Part shown: positions 1-9,540 of the stretch, piece after piece | Layout: each line of letters begins with the position of its first letter | Numbering within the stretch: the first letter of the stretch is position 1 | Source of the DNA: Mycobacterium palustre | Lineage (GTDB): Bacteria; Actinomycetota; Actinomycetes; Mycobacteriales; Mycobacteriaceae | Assembly: GCF_002101785.1 (NCBI RefSeq) | Contig: NZ_LQPJ01000136.1 | Span: forward strand, 1 to 64,000 | DNA: 64,000 bases | Reading direction: 5' to 3' | Notes under the pieces: model-generated | The model's input: the letters and a program-made list of their open reading frames with translations, nothing else | Databases searched by the model: none | Told to the model about the DNA's origin: nothing | Translations under genes and position numbers: made by a program

Positions 1-103
1 CGATCAATCGCAGTCCCTAATCAGCGGTCAGAAAGAAGCGGCGAGGCAGGCGGCCGAGCCTCCTTGGCCATTAAGTGCAGCGAACATGAAAGCCATACCT
101 GCC

Positions 104-718
104 TCACCAGCACCGGCTGATCATCCCGCACTCCTGGCCCGAACCATCAACCGACAGTCCGAAAGGTAGGGCGAACATGACCATGTAGGCGACACTCTTG
201 ATCCAGTCACCGCGGGTGACCGCAGCGTGTTTTTTCAGGGCGGCCAGGTACGCCAAACCGATTGGGGTGTGCAAGAAGATCGATGCCAGGAAGCCTGGAC
301 TGTATTTGGATCGCGACATCACCGGAAAGACCACACCGTGCCCGACGGCCTGGCCCATCCCAAAGAGCACCGGCGCGATGCCCAACCACTTCACCTTGGG
401 TAGCAGCATCGGCAAGGCGTAGAAAGGGTAGGCGATCGCGGTGTTGATGCACATCGCGTTGTGGGTGTTCAGCGGGTAGTTCAGGGGTTGGTCGCTTTTG
501 AACATGCCACGGTTGAACTGGCCGGGAAAGTAGCCTGGGTCTTCGTATTCCTCGTACTGATGCACCAGCAAGGCGATCGCATTGACCGCCGAGAGCGCCC
601 GCAAGTTGGTGACTTTGCCTCGACTCGCCAACGCGGTCGCGCCCCCGAGGACCATGCCTAGCACCGCACCGACCCGTGGCCAGTTCTTGCGGTAGCTCTC
701 CAATACCGAAGCATCCAT
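104..718 (-). CDS. HXXEE domain membrane-associated protein
   Basis: 204-residue protein. The motif HQYEEYEDPG (His53, Glu56, Glu57) is the signature of the HXXEE family, small multi-helix membrane proteins whose function is unknown; a metal-binding or hydrolase role has only been proposed. Hydrophobic stretches near residues 18-32, 45-53, 95-112 and 120-132, plus one near the C-terminus, fit several membrane helices. The frame stays open far upstream, but I start at the ATG giving MDASVLESYR, because the upstream extension is antisense to the TetR gene and looks non-coding. It diverges from that TetR gene, so the two may share a control region. Family assignment rests on the motif; function is not inferred. 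Confidence 0.8.
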   Translation of the reverse strand: MDASVLESYRKNWPRVGAVLGMVLGGATALASRGKVTNLRALSAVNAIALLVHQYEEYEDPGYFPGQFNRGMFKSDQPLNYPLNTHNAMCINTAIAYPFYALPMLLPKVKWLGIAPVLFGMGQAVGHGVVFPVMSRSKYSPGFLASIFLHTPIGLAYLAALKKHAAVTRGDWIKSVAYMVMFALPFGLSVDGSGQECGMISRCW

Positions 719-801
719 GACAGCCTCCTCGGCCCCAGCGTTCTTCGGCGCCCTGCCAGCAGCGCGCCACGTCAGCCCCACGCGTGAAATGCAATTAAAG
801 C

Positions 802-819
802 ATACATGGGGTAGTGTAT
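802..819. promoter_or_regulatory. short inverted repeat between HXXEE and TetR genes
   Basis: ATACA and TGTAT half-sites are separated by 8 bases in the 139-bp divergent intergenic region. The local sequence is AT-richer than its surroundings. It could be the operator of the adjacent TetR regulator, but the arms are only 5 bp, so this is a weak inference. Confidence 0.3.
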
Positions 820-857
820 CACAAAGAGGGCAACGCTGAATCGACGTGGGAGATACC

Positions 858-1709
858 ATGGCAGGCAACCTTATTGGCACCGACGGTGCACTGCCGGCCT
901 CGAATCCGGATGTAGCCGTGCCTTCGGAGTTGGTGCGGGCCGCACTGCGGGCTGCAGAGAAGCTGGCCAAGGACGTCGCCGACGTTCCCGTCGTCGCGAT
1001 CGCCGCCGAGGCCGGCGTCTCGCGCAGCACCCTGCTGCGCCGCCTCGGGGGGTCGCGGGTCGCCTTAGACGCCGCGGTCCGCGCCACCGGCGTCGATCCC
1101 GGTGGGTTACCCCCCGTACGCACGCGCGCCTTGGATGCGGCCGCGGCGCTGATCAGCGAATTCGGTTTGGCCGCAGCGACATTAGAGGCCATTGCTGAGC
1201 GAGCGGAATGTTCGGTATACAGTCTGCACGCGGTCTTCGGCGGCCGGGACGAATTGCTGCGTGCCGTCTTCGAGCGGCACACCCCGGTCCTGGACGTCGA
1301 GGAGTTTCTCGACCGACCGCGCGGTAACCTGCCGGACACGGTGCGGTCCTTTTACCGGGTACTCGCTGACGCGCTGATCCGCGAACCCCGCGTGGCTCCG
1401 GCAATGTTCGCCGAAGCGTTCTCGCGCCCCGACAGCCCAGCCGTCCAATCCCTCTTCGGTTACACCGGTCCCCGTGTATTCGCGATACTGGGCCGTTGGT
1501 TTGACGCCGAGATCCGCGCCGGCCGAATCCGCGAACTGCCCCGACTGTTGCTAATCCAACAACTGCTCGGTCCGATAATGATCCACATGTTCACACGGCC
1601 GGTCGCCGGCGGCGTGGCGCAACAGCAATTACCCGATATCGACGCTTTGTGTGACGTTTTCGCCGACAACTTCATCCGCGCCGTGGCTACGCATGAACAA
1701 GCCACCTGA
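858..1709 (+). CDS. TetR/AcrR-family transcriptional regulator with two HTH segments
   Basis: 283 residues. Two helix-turn-helix-like segments are visible. The first is near residues 40-70 (VPVVAIAAEAGVSRSTLLRR). The second is near 90-130 (ALISEFGLAAATLEAIAERAECSVYSLHAVFGGRDELLRAVF) and is the classical TetR N-terminal domain. A helical ligand-binding domain follows. Some actinobacterial TetR proteins carry such a duplicated DNA-binding region. I start at the ATG preceded by GGGAGAT; a GTG four codons upstream is also possible. The gene diverges from the HXXEE gene, which is its most likely target. Confidence 0.85.
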   Translation: MAGNLIGTDGALPASNPDVAVPSELVRAALRAAEKLAKDVADVPVVAIAAEAGVSRSTLLRRLGGSRVALDAAVRATGVDPGGLPPVRTRALDAAAALISEFGLAAATLEAIAERAECSVYSLHAVFGGRDELLRAVFERHTPVLDVEEFLDRPRGNLPDTVRSFYRVLADALIREPRVAPAMFAEAFSRPDSPAVQSLFGYTGPRVFAILGRWFDAEIRAGRIRELPRLLLIQQLLGPIMIHMFTRPVAGGVAQQQLPDIDALCDVFADNFIRAVATHEQAT

Positions 1710-1779
1710 TTATGCCGGTCGAGGTTCGGCTGGGATTTGCCGGTTCCCAGTCGGGGTCTTCCTCTCGTAGGAGTGATCG

Positions 1780-2482
1780 TTGCACTGGGCAGACTTATCG
1801 GCCGCGCTTGGCGGCGATGTGGCCGGAACGACGGTTGGCGTGCCCGCGAACTCTGCACCGAGCGCGTCGACCCGGAAGTCAAAGATGCCGTTGACGCGGC
1901 GTGCGCACGGCTCGCGGACCTGGGCGTGCGACTACGCGAAGTCCGGCTTCCGACGACCGACGACGTGATGACTACCGAATTCGCGATCCTGCAGGCCGAG
2001 GCCGCCAGTGACCACCGGCAGATGCTGCACGAACACGGCGATCTGCACACCGACGACGTGCGCCAGGCATTACGCGCCGGAGCGTCGGTGTTGGCCATCG
2101 ATTACCTTGCAGCGCAACGCAAGCGAGCCGCCATCCGGCATCAGTGGCGGCAGCTCTTCGACGACATCGACGTCCTGATCGCTCCGACGGAGTCACCGAG
2201 GACCCGGTGCAGGCGTACATCCGGTTCTCCGCCCCCGCGAATCTTGCCGGCCTGCCGGCACTGTCGGTGCCGTGTGGCGTCACCGCCGCCGGACTTCCGA
2301 TCGGTCTGCAGGTGGTGGGCGGGGCGTTCGGCGAGGCCGCCGTGCTGCGCGTCGGCCACGCCTGCCAATCCGCGGTCGATTGGCGGGCATGGCCGCCACG
2401 GCTCGACCCGCGGGGGGTACCCGCGGAAAGCGTTGCGACGCCCGCGGTTGGCGGCCGCGCCGCATATCCCGAATGCGATTGA
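1780..2482 (+). pseudogene. amidase (amidase signature family) remnant, 5'-truncated and frameshifted
   Basis: Three frames in succession give amidase C-terminal sequence. LGGDVAGTTVGVPA is read from about 1790. After a shift near 1845, ERVDPEVKDAVDAACARLADLG through FDDIDVLIAPTE is read to about 2195. After another shift, FSAPANLAGLPALSVPCG and GLPIGLQVVGG are read to the stop. These are standard elements of the C-terminal half of glutamyl-amidotransferase-A-like amidases. The N-terminal half with the Ser-Ser-Lys catalytic triad is absent, and the usual loop between APTE and the FSAPANLAG block is shortened. The gene is therefore a decayed remnant, not merely a sequencing artefact. Confidence 0.75.
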
Positions 2483-2552
2483 ACCGCCGACCCTTTCGGT
2501 CCGTAAGCCTAGGTATCTACGGATAAACCCAGCCGACCCCGAGGAAACCTTC

Positions 2553-4010
2553 GTGAATACTGAGTTGGAGGCGCGCTACGGCGTCATCGTGTGCGGAGCC
2601 GGGTCGTCAGGGTCGGTGATCGCCGGCCGGCTGGCCGATAACCGCGACATCAAGGTCCTACTCCTGGAGGCCGGGGGCAACGACGACGTCCCCGGCGTGA
2701 CCGAGGCAAACCGATGGCCGCTGAACCTTGGCAGCGAACGCGACTGGGGATTCATGTCCGAGCCGGACCCGAGGCTCCATGGACGCGCGATCGCATTTTC
2801 GATGGGCAAAGTGCTCGGCGGCGGGTCCAGCATCAACCTGATGATCTGGGCCCGCGGACACCGCAGCGACTGGGACCACTACGCTTCCGAATCCGGCGAG
2901 CCGTCCTGGGGATACGAGCCGATCCTCGACCTCTACCGGGGAATCGAGGACTGGCACGGCATCGGCGAGCCGAATCATCGGGGCCGGGGTGGGCCGGTGT
3001 TCGTACAACCGGCCCCCGACGCGCATCCGGTGGCCGCGGCGACCCTCGAGGCGGCCAGGGCCGTCGGCATCCCCACCTACCAGAGTCCCAACGGCCGCCT
3101 GATGGAGGAGGCCCGCGGCGCCGCCATCACCGATCTGTGCTGGCGCGACGGGAAACGCCTATCGGTGTTTCGCACCTACACCAACCCGCGCCCGCCGCAG
3201 CCGAACCTGACCGTGGTTCGGCACGCACTGGTCACCCGCGTGATCTTCGACGGCAACCGGGCCGCCGGCGTCGAGGTCGTCCATGGCGGCACGGTGCACC
3301 GGGTCGGTGCCGACGCCGAGGTCGTCCTGTCGCTGGGCGCCATTCACACGCCGAAGGTCCTGATGCACTCCGGTATCGGCGGCGAAGACGAATTGCGTCG
3401 CGTCGGCGTCACCGTTCGCCAGCACCTGCCCGGAGTCGGGCGCAACCTTCAGGACCACTTCGGGTTCGACTGCGTGTGGGAGTTTCCCGAAGACATCCAG
3501 GGCAGCACTCAGGTGGGGGCGACGATGTTCTGGGACTCCGGGCTGGCCGACGTCCAGGGACCGGACCTGTTCGCGTGTTCAGGACCGTTCCCGAAACCCA
3601 CGGCGGAAAACACCGCGAAATACGGCCTGCCGCACAACAGCTGGGTCCTGTTCGGCTCGCGCACGCACCCCCGCAGCCGGGGTCGGGTTCGGTTGTCGGG
3701 CAACGACCCGACCGGCCCCGTTCGGATCGAAGCCAACGCGCTATCGGACCCCGAGGACCTCAAGACCGCGATCGCCTGTGTCGAAACGCTGCGCGAGATC
3801 GGCAATTCCGGCGAGCTTCGGCCGTTCGTCGCACGCGCGGTCATGCCGGGCGACCTGACCGGCGCCGAGTTGGAGACCTATCTGCGGGACGCCGTGACCA
3901 CCTACTGGCACGAATCAGGGCCGCAAAGATGGGCCGCGACCCCATGTCGGTGGTCGACGGACACCTCAAGGTCTATGGCGTGGACGGCCTGCGGGTAGCG
4001 GACGCGTCCA
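2553..4010 (+). pseudogene. GMC-family FAD oxidoreductase (choline dehydrogenase-like), frameshifted, C-terminus lost
   Basis: The GTG start follows GAGGA. The N-terminus has the FAD-binding GAGSSGSVIAGRLA, then LLLEAGG and the GMC signature GKVLGGGSSINLMIWARGH. The open frame stops at 3998, but family sequence leaves it at about 3918: YWHESG should be followed by TAKMG, which appears one frame over as AAKMGRDPMSVVDGHLKVYGVDGLRVADAS. A single lost base explains this. Beyond ADAS the expected GNTMAP active-site/FAD segment is missing in every frame, so the 3' end is also deleted. Together with the upstream amidase remnant this is a short decayed block. If translated, the product would be about 481 residues and probably inactive. 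Confidence 0.75.
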
Positions 4011-4192
4011 CGGCGCTGGCACGGCGGCGCCTTTCACCGAACCCTCGTCGTATGCTCTTTATCGCCGACACGATGACGAACTTTCCGAGCGGCGACCCTT
4101 CGGTCGTTCAATCGCGGCCGATCCCGCGGCGCATCGAAATGCCAGCGCCCACAAAAGAATCGGTCAACCACATCGGGGGCCGGCGGCTGGGC

Positions 4193-5056
4193 TCAGCCTT
4201 CGGCGGCCAGCACGTCGCGCACGACGGCATCCACGGTGCTGAGCAGGTCGGGATCGATGCCGGTGCGTCCGCGAACCAACACCGATGCGCGGTTCGCCGG
4301 CGGCAACCCCTCGGCCGGGCACAGGCCGTCCGGTAGCTTTCCGATCATCGGCAGCAGCGCCACGCCCAACCCGGACCGCACGGCCGCGTAGAGCCCGGAT
4401 AAGTCCGCGCACTCGGCGACGACCTCGTAGGCGATTTGGCGATCCTCCAAAATCGAGAAGGCCGGCTCGCGCAGCGTGCACGGCTCAGAGAAGATCACCA
4501 AAGGTACCGGTTCGCGCGTCGACGCGGCGAACGTGCGTCCGGAAATCCATTGCAGCCGAACAAGTCCGGAGGCGTTAACGCGATCCAACGCGGCACCGTC
4601 GAGCATGATGGCCAGGTCGATCAGCCCGCGTTCGATCGAGTCGGCCAGCGATACGTTGCGGTCGAGCCGAAAGCGCAGCCGCCGGTCCGGAAGCCGTTCG
4701 CGGAGCGCCTTGGTCAGGCCCGCCAGCATCACGTCGGCGCCGTGTTCGGTGGCCCCGATCGTCAGCAGCGCGTGTTCCGTTGCGCCCAGATCGGCGAGCG
4801 CCGTGTCGTGGGCGGCAAGGATCGTGCGGGCGTGCCGTAGCACCTTTTGACCGACTTCGGTGAACACGACGCCGCGGCCCGATCGCTCGACCACCGCCCC
4901 CCCAACGACCCCCTCGACCTTGCGGAGGTGCTGGCTGACCGCGGACTGGCTCAGGTGTAGCGCGGCGGCCGCACGGTGAAACCCGCCACAGTCGGCGACG
5001 GCGACGAGGCTGCGCAGGGCGGGAATGTCGAGCACTTGGGCCACGCCCAGGACCAT
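4193..5056 (-). CDS. LysR-family transcriptional regulator
   Basis: The N-terminal winged HTH (LDIPALRSLVAVADCGGFHRAAAALHLSQSAVSQHLRKVE) is a typical LysR DNA-binding domain. It is followed by a periplasmic-binding-protein-like effector domain, including SGLGVALLPMIGKLP near the C-terminus. I start at the ATG giving MVLGVAQV; a TTG at 5080 and a GTG at 5035 are alternatives, and no clear ribosome site decides. It diverges from the EamA transporter gene with about 145 bp between the starts, the usual arrangement for a LysR protein and its exporter target. Confidence 0.85.
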   Translation of the reverse strand: MVLGVAQVLDIPALRSLVAVADCGGFHRAAAALHLSQSAVSQHLRKVEGVVGGAVVERSGRGVVFTEVGQKVLRHARTILAAHDTALADLGATEHALLTIGATEHGADVMLAGLTKALRERLPDRRLRFRLDRNVSLADSIERGLIDLAIMLDGAALDRVNASGLVRLQWISGRTFAASTREPVPLVIFSEPCTLREPAFSILEDRQIAYEVVAECADLSGLYAAVRSGLGVALLPMIGKLPDGLCPAEGLPPANRASVLVRGRTGIDPDLLSTVDAVVRDVLAAEG

Positions 5057-5200
5057 AGTCTGATTAGGGAAGACGATCAATCACTTCGATGTGGGGCCGA
5101 GTTTCGGCCGCGTCATGCGGGGACCGATAAGTAGCCATGATCGGTGGTGATCGCCGATAGTCGTTGGACGGCATGGGCCGATTCGGTCAGCATGGGTCGC

Positions 5201-6169
5201 ATGGACCAGCCGCGGATGCCGTTGACCACCGCTTCGGCGGTGACATTCTTCTACGCGCTCGGCTATCCCATCGGGGCCATGGCGGTGGCCGCAATGACAC
5301 CGATGGCCGCCCTGGTGCTGCGCTTCAGCCTGGCCGCATCGATTTTGGCCGCGTGGACCCTGCTGGCCAAGGCGCCCTGGCCGCGGGGAGCGCAGTTGGG
5401 CCACGTTGTGGTTGCCGGTCTGCTCATCCAAGCCGTGCAGTTCTGCTGCCTGTACGAAGCCCTACAACTCGGCTCGCCGGCGGTGCTGGGCGCGGTGGCC
5501 ATCGCGATGAATCCGGTCACCACGGCGATCCTTGCCGCGGCGTTTCTGCGCGAGCCGCTCGGTCCGCTGCGGGTGATCGCGCTGGTGCTCGGCGTCGTCG
5601 CCGTGCTCGCCGCGTGCGCCACCAGGTTGATGAACACCCACGGCGTTGACCCGGTGATGGTGCTGCTTGTTGTTGCCCTGCTTGGGCTTTCGGCCGGTGG
5701 CGTCTACCAGCAGCGGTTCTGCGCCGGTGTCGACTTCCGAGCGATGAGCGCGATGCAGAACGCTGTCGCGCTGGTCCCTGCGGCGGCGCTTGCGCTCCTG
5801 ACCCCCTTCAGCGTGCATGACGCCACGAAGGCGGCCATCGCGGTCGGCGGCATCGTCCTGCTGAACGCGACGCTGGCCGTCAGCCTCTACCTGCGGGCCA
5901 TCAACACCCACGGCGCCGCGGCCGTGGCGATGCTTTTCGCCGTCATCCCCGCGGTGGCGGCGGTGCTCTCGTGGCTGATGCTGGGGCAGCGCCCCGACGC
6001 GGGTGTCGCGCTCGGCCTGCTCGTCGGAGGCGTCGCCTGCTGGCTCAACAGCCGGGCCTCGAGCCGGCGTCGGCCGACGAACGGCGACCCCCGGCCGGCG
6101 ATCGTCGCCGCCGAGCCGCGTCCCGAAGCGCCACGCCGCACGGTCGGCGTGGCCGGCTGTTCCACGTAA
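5201..6169 (+). CDS. EamA/DMT-family transporter
   Basis: About 322 residues with ten hydrophobic helices in two EamA repeats: first half from SAVTFFYALGYPIGAM to VLGVVAVLAACATRLM, second half from VMVLLVVALLGLSAGG to LLVGGVACWLN. Drug/metabolite transporters of this type commonly export amino acids or metabolites from the cytoplasm. The C-terminal ~40 residues are Arg/Pro-rich and cytosolic. I start at MDQPRMP; two upstream in-frame starts (5144, 5192) exist. It diverges from the LysR gene, suggesting regulation by it. Substrate unknown. Confidence 0.85.
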   Translation: MDQPRMPLTTASAVTFFYALGYPIGAMAVAAMTPMAALVLRFSLAASILAAWTLLAKAPWPRGAQLGHVVVAGLLIQAVQFCCLYEALQLGSPAVLGAVAIAMNPVTTAILAAAFLREPLGPLRVIALVLGVVAVLAACATRLMNTHGVDPVMVLLVVALLGLSAGGVYQQRFCAGVDFRAMSAMQNAVALVPAAALALLTPFSVHDATKAAIAVGGIVLLNATLAVSLYLRAINTHGAAAVAMLFAVIPAVAAVLSWLMLGQRPDAGVALGLLVGGVACWLNSRASSRRRPTNGDPRPAIVAAEPRPEAPRRTVGVAGCST

Positions 6170-6220
6170 CCGGTTCCCACTCAGCGCGACGGTGGGCCCG
6201 AGTCGTGCGAGAGTTGCGAG

Positions 6221-7714
6221 GTGACCAGACGCGTCGCGGTGATCGGCGCCGGGCCGAGTGGGCTGGTGGGCGCGCGGTGGCTGGCGGCGCAGGGGTTCGA
6301 GCCCACAATTTTCGAGCAAGGGACATCCCTGGGCGGGCAGTGGGCGGCGCTGGACGGCTCTAGCGGCATCTGGCCGAGCATGCACACCAACAGCAGCCGC
6401 ACCATGACCGCCTTTAGCGACCTCGAGCACGACGGCGGCAGCGTCTACCCGTCGAACCGCGACATCCTCGACTACCTGCATCGCTACGCCGACAAGTTCG
6501 CGCTCAGGCCACGCATCCGGCTCCGCACCCGGGTCGACCTGATCAGCGCAGACCAGCACGGTTGGCGCGTGAGCCACGCCGACGGGGAGGATCACTTCGA
6601 GCGAGTGGTGGTGGCGAGCGGCAGGTTCAACGAGCCGGTCATCCCGGACATCGAGGGGCTCGATACCTTCTGCGGTTCGGGGGGCGCGCTGCCGACGTTT
6701 CGCTACCGGGACGGCATCGCCTATCGCGGCAAGCGGGTGCTTGTTGCCGGCTGTGCGATCAGCGCGCTCGAAATCGCGTCGGAGCTCGCCCAACTCGGCG
6801 CGGCCCGCGTCGTCGTGACGCAACGCCGCCAACGCTACGTCGTCCCCAAGTTCGTCGCCGGCGTGCCCACCGACCAGATGCTTTATACGCGCTACGGGGT
6901 CCTGGCGGAGGAGCGACTGCCGCCCGAGGACATCGACCGGCAGTGGAGACAAACCGTGCTGGGTGCGGCCGGCAGACCCGAACAGTACGGCGCGCCGAGC
7001 GCCGATCCGTCTGTCGCCGCCGCGGGTGTCACCCTAAGCCAGCACTATCTGCCGCTGGTCGCCGAGGGCCGGATAGCGGTGCGTCCGTGGATAAGTTCCG
7101 TGTCGGGAGCGACGGTGACGTTCGCCGACAATCGAGCCGAGCAATTCGACGCGATTTTCTTCGGCACCGGTTTCAAACTGCGGCTGCCATTTCTGAGTGC
7201 GGAAATCCGCGCGATCCTCGATGCCGACGCGGTGCATATGGACGCCTATCGCTATACGTTTCATCCCGACCTTCCCGGGCTGGCCTTCATGGGAATGTGG
7301 GATCAGGCCGGGGGATACTTTGTCCCGCTTGAACTTCAGGCGAGGTGGATCGCTTACACGTGGGGCGGGGCGATCCCGGCCCCAACCGAGGCGGAGCAGC
7401 GGCGGGCGATCGCTTCCTACCGGGCGCGTCGGGGCGCCCCACAGAAATCGCGACTAAACCTGGTGGCCCTTGCGTTCGCGCGGGCCGCCGGTGTCGAGCC
7501 GACCCTGGACAGCTGGCCGCACCTGCGCCGCGCGCTCTTGTTCGGTCCTCTCACACCGAGCTGTTTCCGCCTCGAGGGTCCCGACGCGCTGCCCGACGCC
7601 GCGGACCGATTCGCGCGGGAGGCCGCGGCCTTCGGCGCCGTCACGTCGAACGACATGACTGAACGCGAGCAAAACGACTGGGCGCTAGTCGTCAGCGGCA
7701 AAGCGATTGGCTGA
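6221..7714 (+). CDS. flavin-containing monooxygenase / NAD(P)-binding FAD oxidoreductase
   Basis: 497 residues. N-terminal FAD site VAVIGAGPSGLVGARWL, then GGQWA, and a second dinucleotide motif VLVAGCAISALEIASELA near residue 175. The overall order matches FMO/Baeyer-Villiger-type monooxygenases, which use NADPH and O2 to oxygenate soft nucleophiles or ketones. ATG-like GSGPSG variants are normal, but the second motif has Gly-Cys-Ala rather than the usual GxGxSG, a mild departure. The start is a GTG 51 bp after the EamA stop on the same strand. An MFS gene follows within 15 bp, so monooxygenase and transporter may be co-transcribed. Confidence 0.8.
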   Translation: MTRRVAVIGAGPSGLVGARWLAAQGFEPTIFEQGTSLGGQWAALDGSSGIWPSMHTNSSRTMTAFSDLEHDGGSVYPSNRDILDYLHRYADKFALRPRIRLRTRVDLISADQHGWRVSHADGEDHFERVVVASGRFNEPVIPDIEGLDTFCGSGGALPTFRYRDGIAYRGKRVLVAGCAISALEIASELAQLGAARVVVTQRRQRYVVPKFVAGVPTDQMLYTRYGVLAEERLPPEDIDRQWRQTVLGAAGRPEQYGAPSADPSVAAAGVTLSQHYLPLVAEGRIAVRPWISSVSGATVTFADNRAEQFDAIFFGTGFKLRLPFLSAEIRAILDADAVHMDAYRYTFHPDLPGLAFMGMWDQAGGYFVPLELQARWIAYTWGGAIPAPTEAEQRRAIASYRARRGAPQKSRLNLVALAFARAAGVEPTLDSWPHLRRALLFGPLTPSCFRLEGPDALPDAADRFAREAAAFGAVTSNDMTEREQNDWALVVSGKAIG

Positions 7715-7729
7715 CAAAGGCATTGTCGG

Positions 7730-9505
7730 GTGGCATCGTCGGACCGAGGAGCTATGGTGCGGGCGTTGGGCAAGACATTAAACTCTGAGTTCCTCTCCAA
7801 CGCGAAAGGCGTTGCGCTCATGTCCGATGTCAGACGGCGCCTGCCGTTGATGTTGCGAAGTGGTCGCGAAGACGCGCAGCCGACGAACGGTGCACCCGTG
7901 ACGGTGCGTCATGAGGCTGGTGACGGCCAACCGCGGGCGAGCGCCCCGTTGCGCAACCGCATCTACCGCGACCTGTTGGTCGCGCAGTTCGTCTCCAACA
8001 TCGGGACGTGGATGCAAAGCGTTGCCGCCCAATGGTTTCTGGTGGAAGCGCACAGCAGCGCCACCGTCGTGGCGCTCGTCCAGACGGCCAGCCTGGGGCC
8101 GACGCTGCTGCTCGGATTGCTCGCCGGCGTGCTTGCCGACCTGTTCGACCGGCGCCGGCTATTGATGGTTCTCCAGACCTACGCCGTGCTGGTCGCCCTG
8201 GTCCTGGCGGCGCTGACATACCTAGGCCGGCTCAGCCCGGCGTCGCTGTTGATGTTCACCCTGGCCATCGGTTGCGCGTCCGCGCTGACGGCACCGGCCT
8301 GGCAGGCGATCCAGCCCGAGATCGTGCTACGCGAAGAGATACCGGCCGCGGCGACCCTGTCCAGCGTCTCGACCAACATCGCCCGGGCGATCGGGCCGGC
8401 GATCGGCGGCGTCGTCGTGGCCGTGGCCGGGCCGGCGGCGGTCTTCGCGATCAACGCCGTCTCGTTCGCGGCCATAATCGTGGCGTTGGCGGGGTGGCAA
8501 CGACCCACGCAGCGCGCGCCGATCGAACGGGAGCACGTCGGCCAGGCCATCCTCACCGGGCTGGCGTACGTGTGGAACGGCCCGATCTTCCGGCGGATCT
8601 TGTTGCGCGCGGCGCTTTTTGTCTTCCCGGCCTCTGCCCTGCTGGCCTTGTTGCCCGTCACCGCCGCCCGCCGGTGGCACCTCGGTGCCAGTGGCTACGG
8701 GGTGGCGCTGGGGGCCATAGGTTTTGGCGCGGTGCTCGCCGTGGTGGTCGCCACACCGTTGCGTCAGAGGGTGTCGGCCAACGCCCTGCTGGCAGGGTGC
8801 GCCGCCGCGTACGCGGTCGCGGCGCTGGGGGCCGCCTGGCTGCCGTTCGCCGCCGCGCTGCCGCTCCTGGTGGTATCGGGGATGTCGTGGTTGATCAGCC
8901 TGACGTCGTTGAACGCGGCGGCTCAGCTGTCGTTGCCGCGCTGGGTCCGGGCCCGCGGCCTGTCGGTCTACCTGCTCGTCTTCACGGGCTGCCAGGCCGT
9001 CGGAGCGTACATCTGGGGCCTCGTCGCCACTCGGGCCGGCCTCGACACCGCGCTGGTCTGGTCGGGGGCGCTGCTGGCCGCGGCGGCCCTCAGCGTCACC
9101 GTCCTGCCGCTGCGCCCCTCCACCGGGCAGCTGAGCCGCGACATTTCCACGTGCTGGCCGTCACCGACGCTGGTCTTCGAACCGAACCCACACGACGGGC
9201 CGGTGCTGGTGACGGTCCGGTATCGAGTGCCGGCCGAAAACCTCGACCACTTCGTACGGGCGATGAGCGCGGTCCGGCGATCCCGGCTCCGTACCGGTGG
9301 CCACAGCTGGCGGCTCTACCGCAGCGCCGAACAACCCGACATCGTCATGGAGAGGTTCACCGTGGCGTCGTGGGCCGAGTTTGAACGCCAGCACACGGAG
9401 CGCTGGCTGGCTTCGGACCACGAGGCCGCCGCCAAGGCCGTGAGCTACACCGTCGACCAAAACCTGACGCGCCAGTACTACCTGGCGTTGCGCGTGCCCC
9501 GCTGA
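7730..9505 (+). CDS. MFS transporter (EntS/MFS_3 type) with C-terminal soluble domain
   Basis: 591 residues. After a roughly 80-residue hydrophilic leader come the helices of an MFS_3-type exporter, with SNIGTWMQSVAAQWFLV and GVLADLFDRRRLLM as the typical first-loop region. Residues from about 480 (PVLVTVRYRVPAENLDHFVRAM to DQNLTRQYYLAL) form a separate soluble domain resembling antibiotic-biosynthesis-monooxygenase/dimeric alpha-beta-barrel folds, an architecture known in this MFS branch. The start is uncertain: internal ATGs at 7754 and 7820 could shorten the leader. It follows the FMO gene by 15 bp. Substrate unknown. Confidence 0.8.
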   Translation: MASSDRGAMVRALGKTLNSEFLSNAKGVALMSDVRRRLPLMLRSGREDAQPTNGAPVTVRHEAGDGQPRASAPLRNRIYRDLLVAQFVSNIGTWMQSVAAQWFLVEAHSSATVVALVQTASLGPTLLLGLLAGVLADLFDRRRLLMVLQTYAVLVALVLAALTYLGRLSPASLLMFTLAIGCASALTAPAWQAIQPEIVLREEIPAAATLSSVSTNIARAIGPAIGGVVVAVAGPAAVFAINAVSFAAIIVALAGWQRPTQRAPIEREHVGQAILTGLAYVWNGPIFRRILLRAALFVFPASALLALLPVTAARRWHLGASGYGVALGAIGFGAVLAVVVATPLRQRVSANALLAGCAAAYAVAALGAAWLPFAAALPLLVVSGMSWLISLTSLNAAAQLSLPRWVRARGLSVYLLVFTGCQAVGAYIWGLVATRAGLDTALVWSGALLAAAALSVTVLPLRPSTGQLSRDISTCWPSPTLVFEPNPHDGPVLVTVRYRVPAENLDHFVRAMSAVRRSRLRTGGHSWRLYRSAEQPDIVMERFTVASWAEFERQHTERWLASDHEAAAKAVSYTVDQNLTRQYYLALRVPR

Positions 9506-9520
9506 CACGCCGCCCCAATT

Positions 9521-9540
9521 CATGTACCATCTGGTACATG
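9521..9540. promoter_or_regulatory. perfect palindromic operator overlapping the SRPBCC start codon
   Basis: CATGTACCA TC TGGTACATG: two perfect 9-bp arms with a 2-bp centre. The last three bases are the ATG of the SRPBCC gene. A TetR gene lies immediately downstream of that gene, so this is most likely its autoregulatory operator. Overlap with the start codon suggests the transcript is leaderless or that binding blocks initiation directly. Confidence 0.75.

Noticed and set aside
2714..4336. 540-codon plus-strand frame over the GMC gene
   Set aside because: Mostly Arg/Pro-rich shadow; only the part after 3918 carries family sequence, which I used as evidence of the frameshift.
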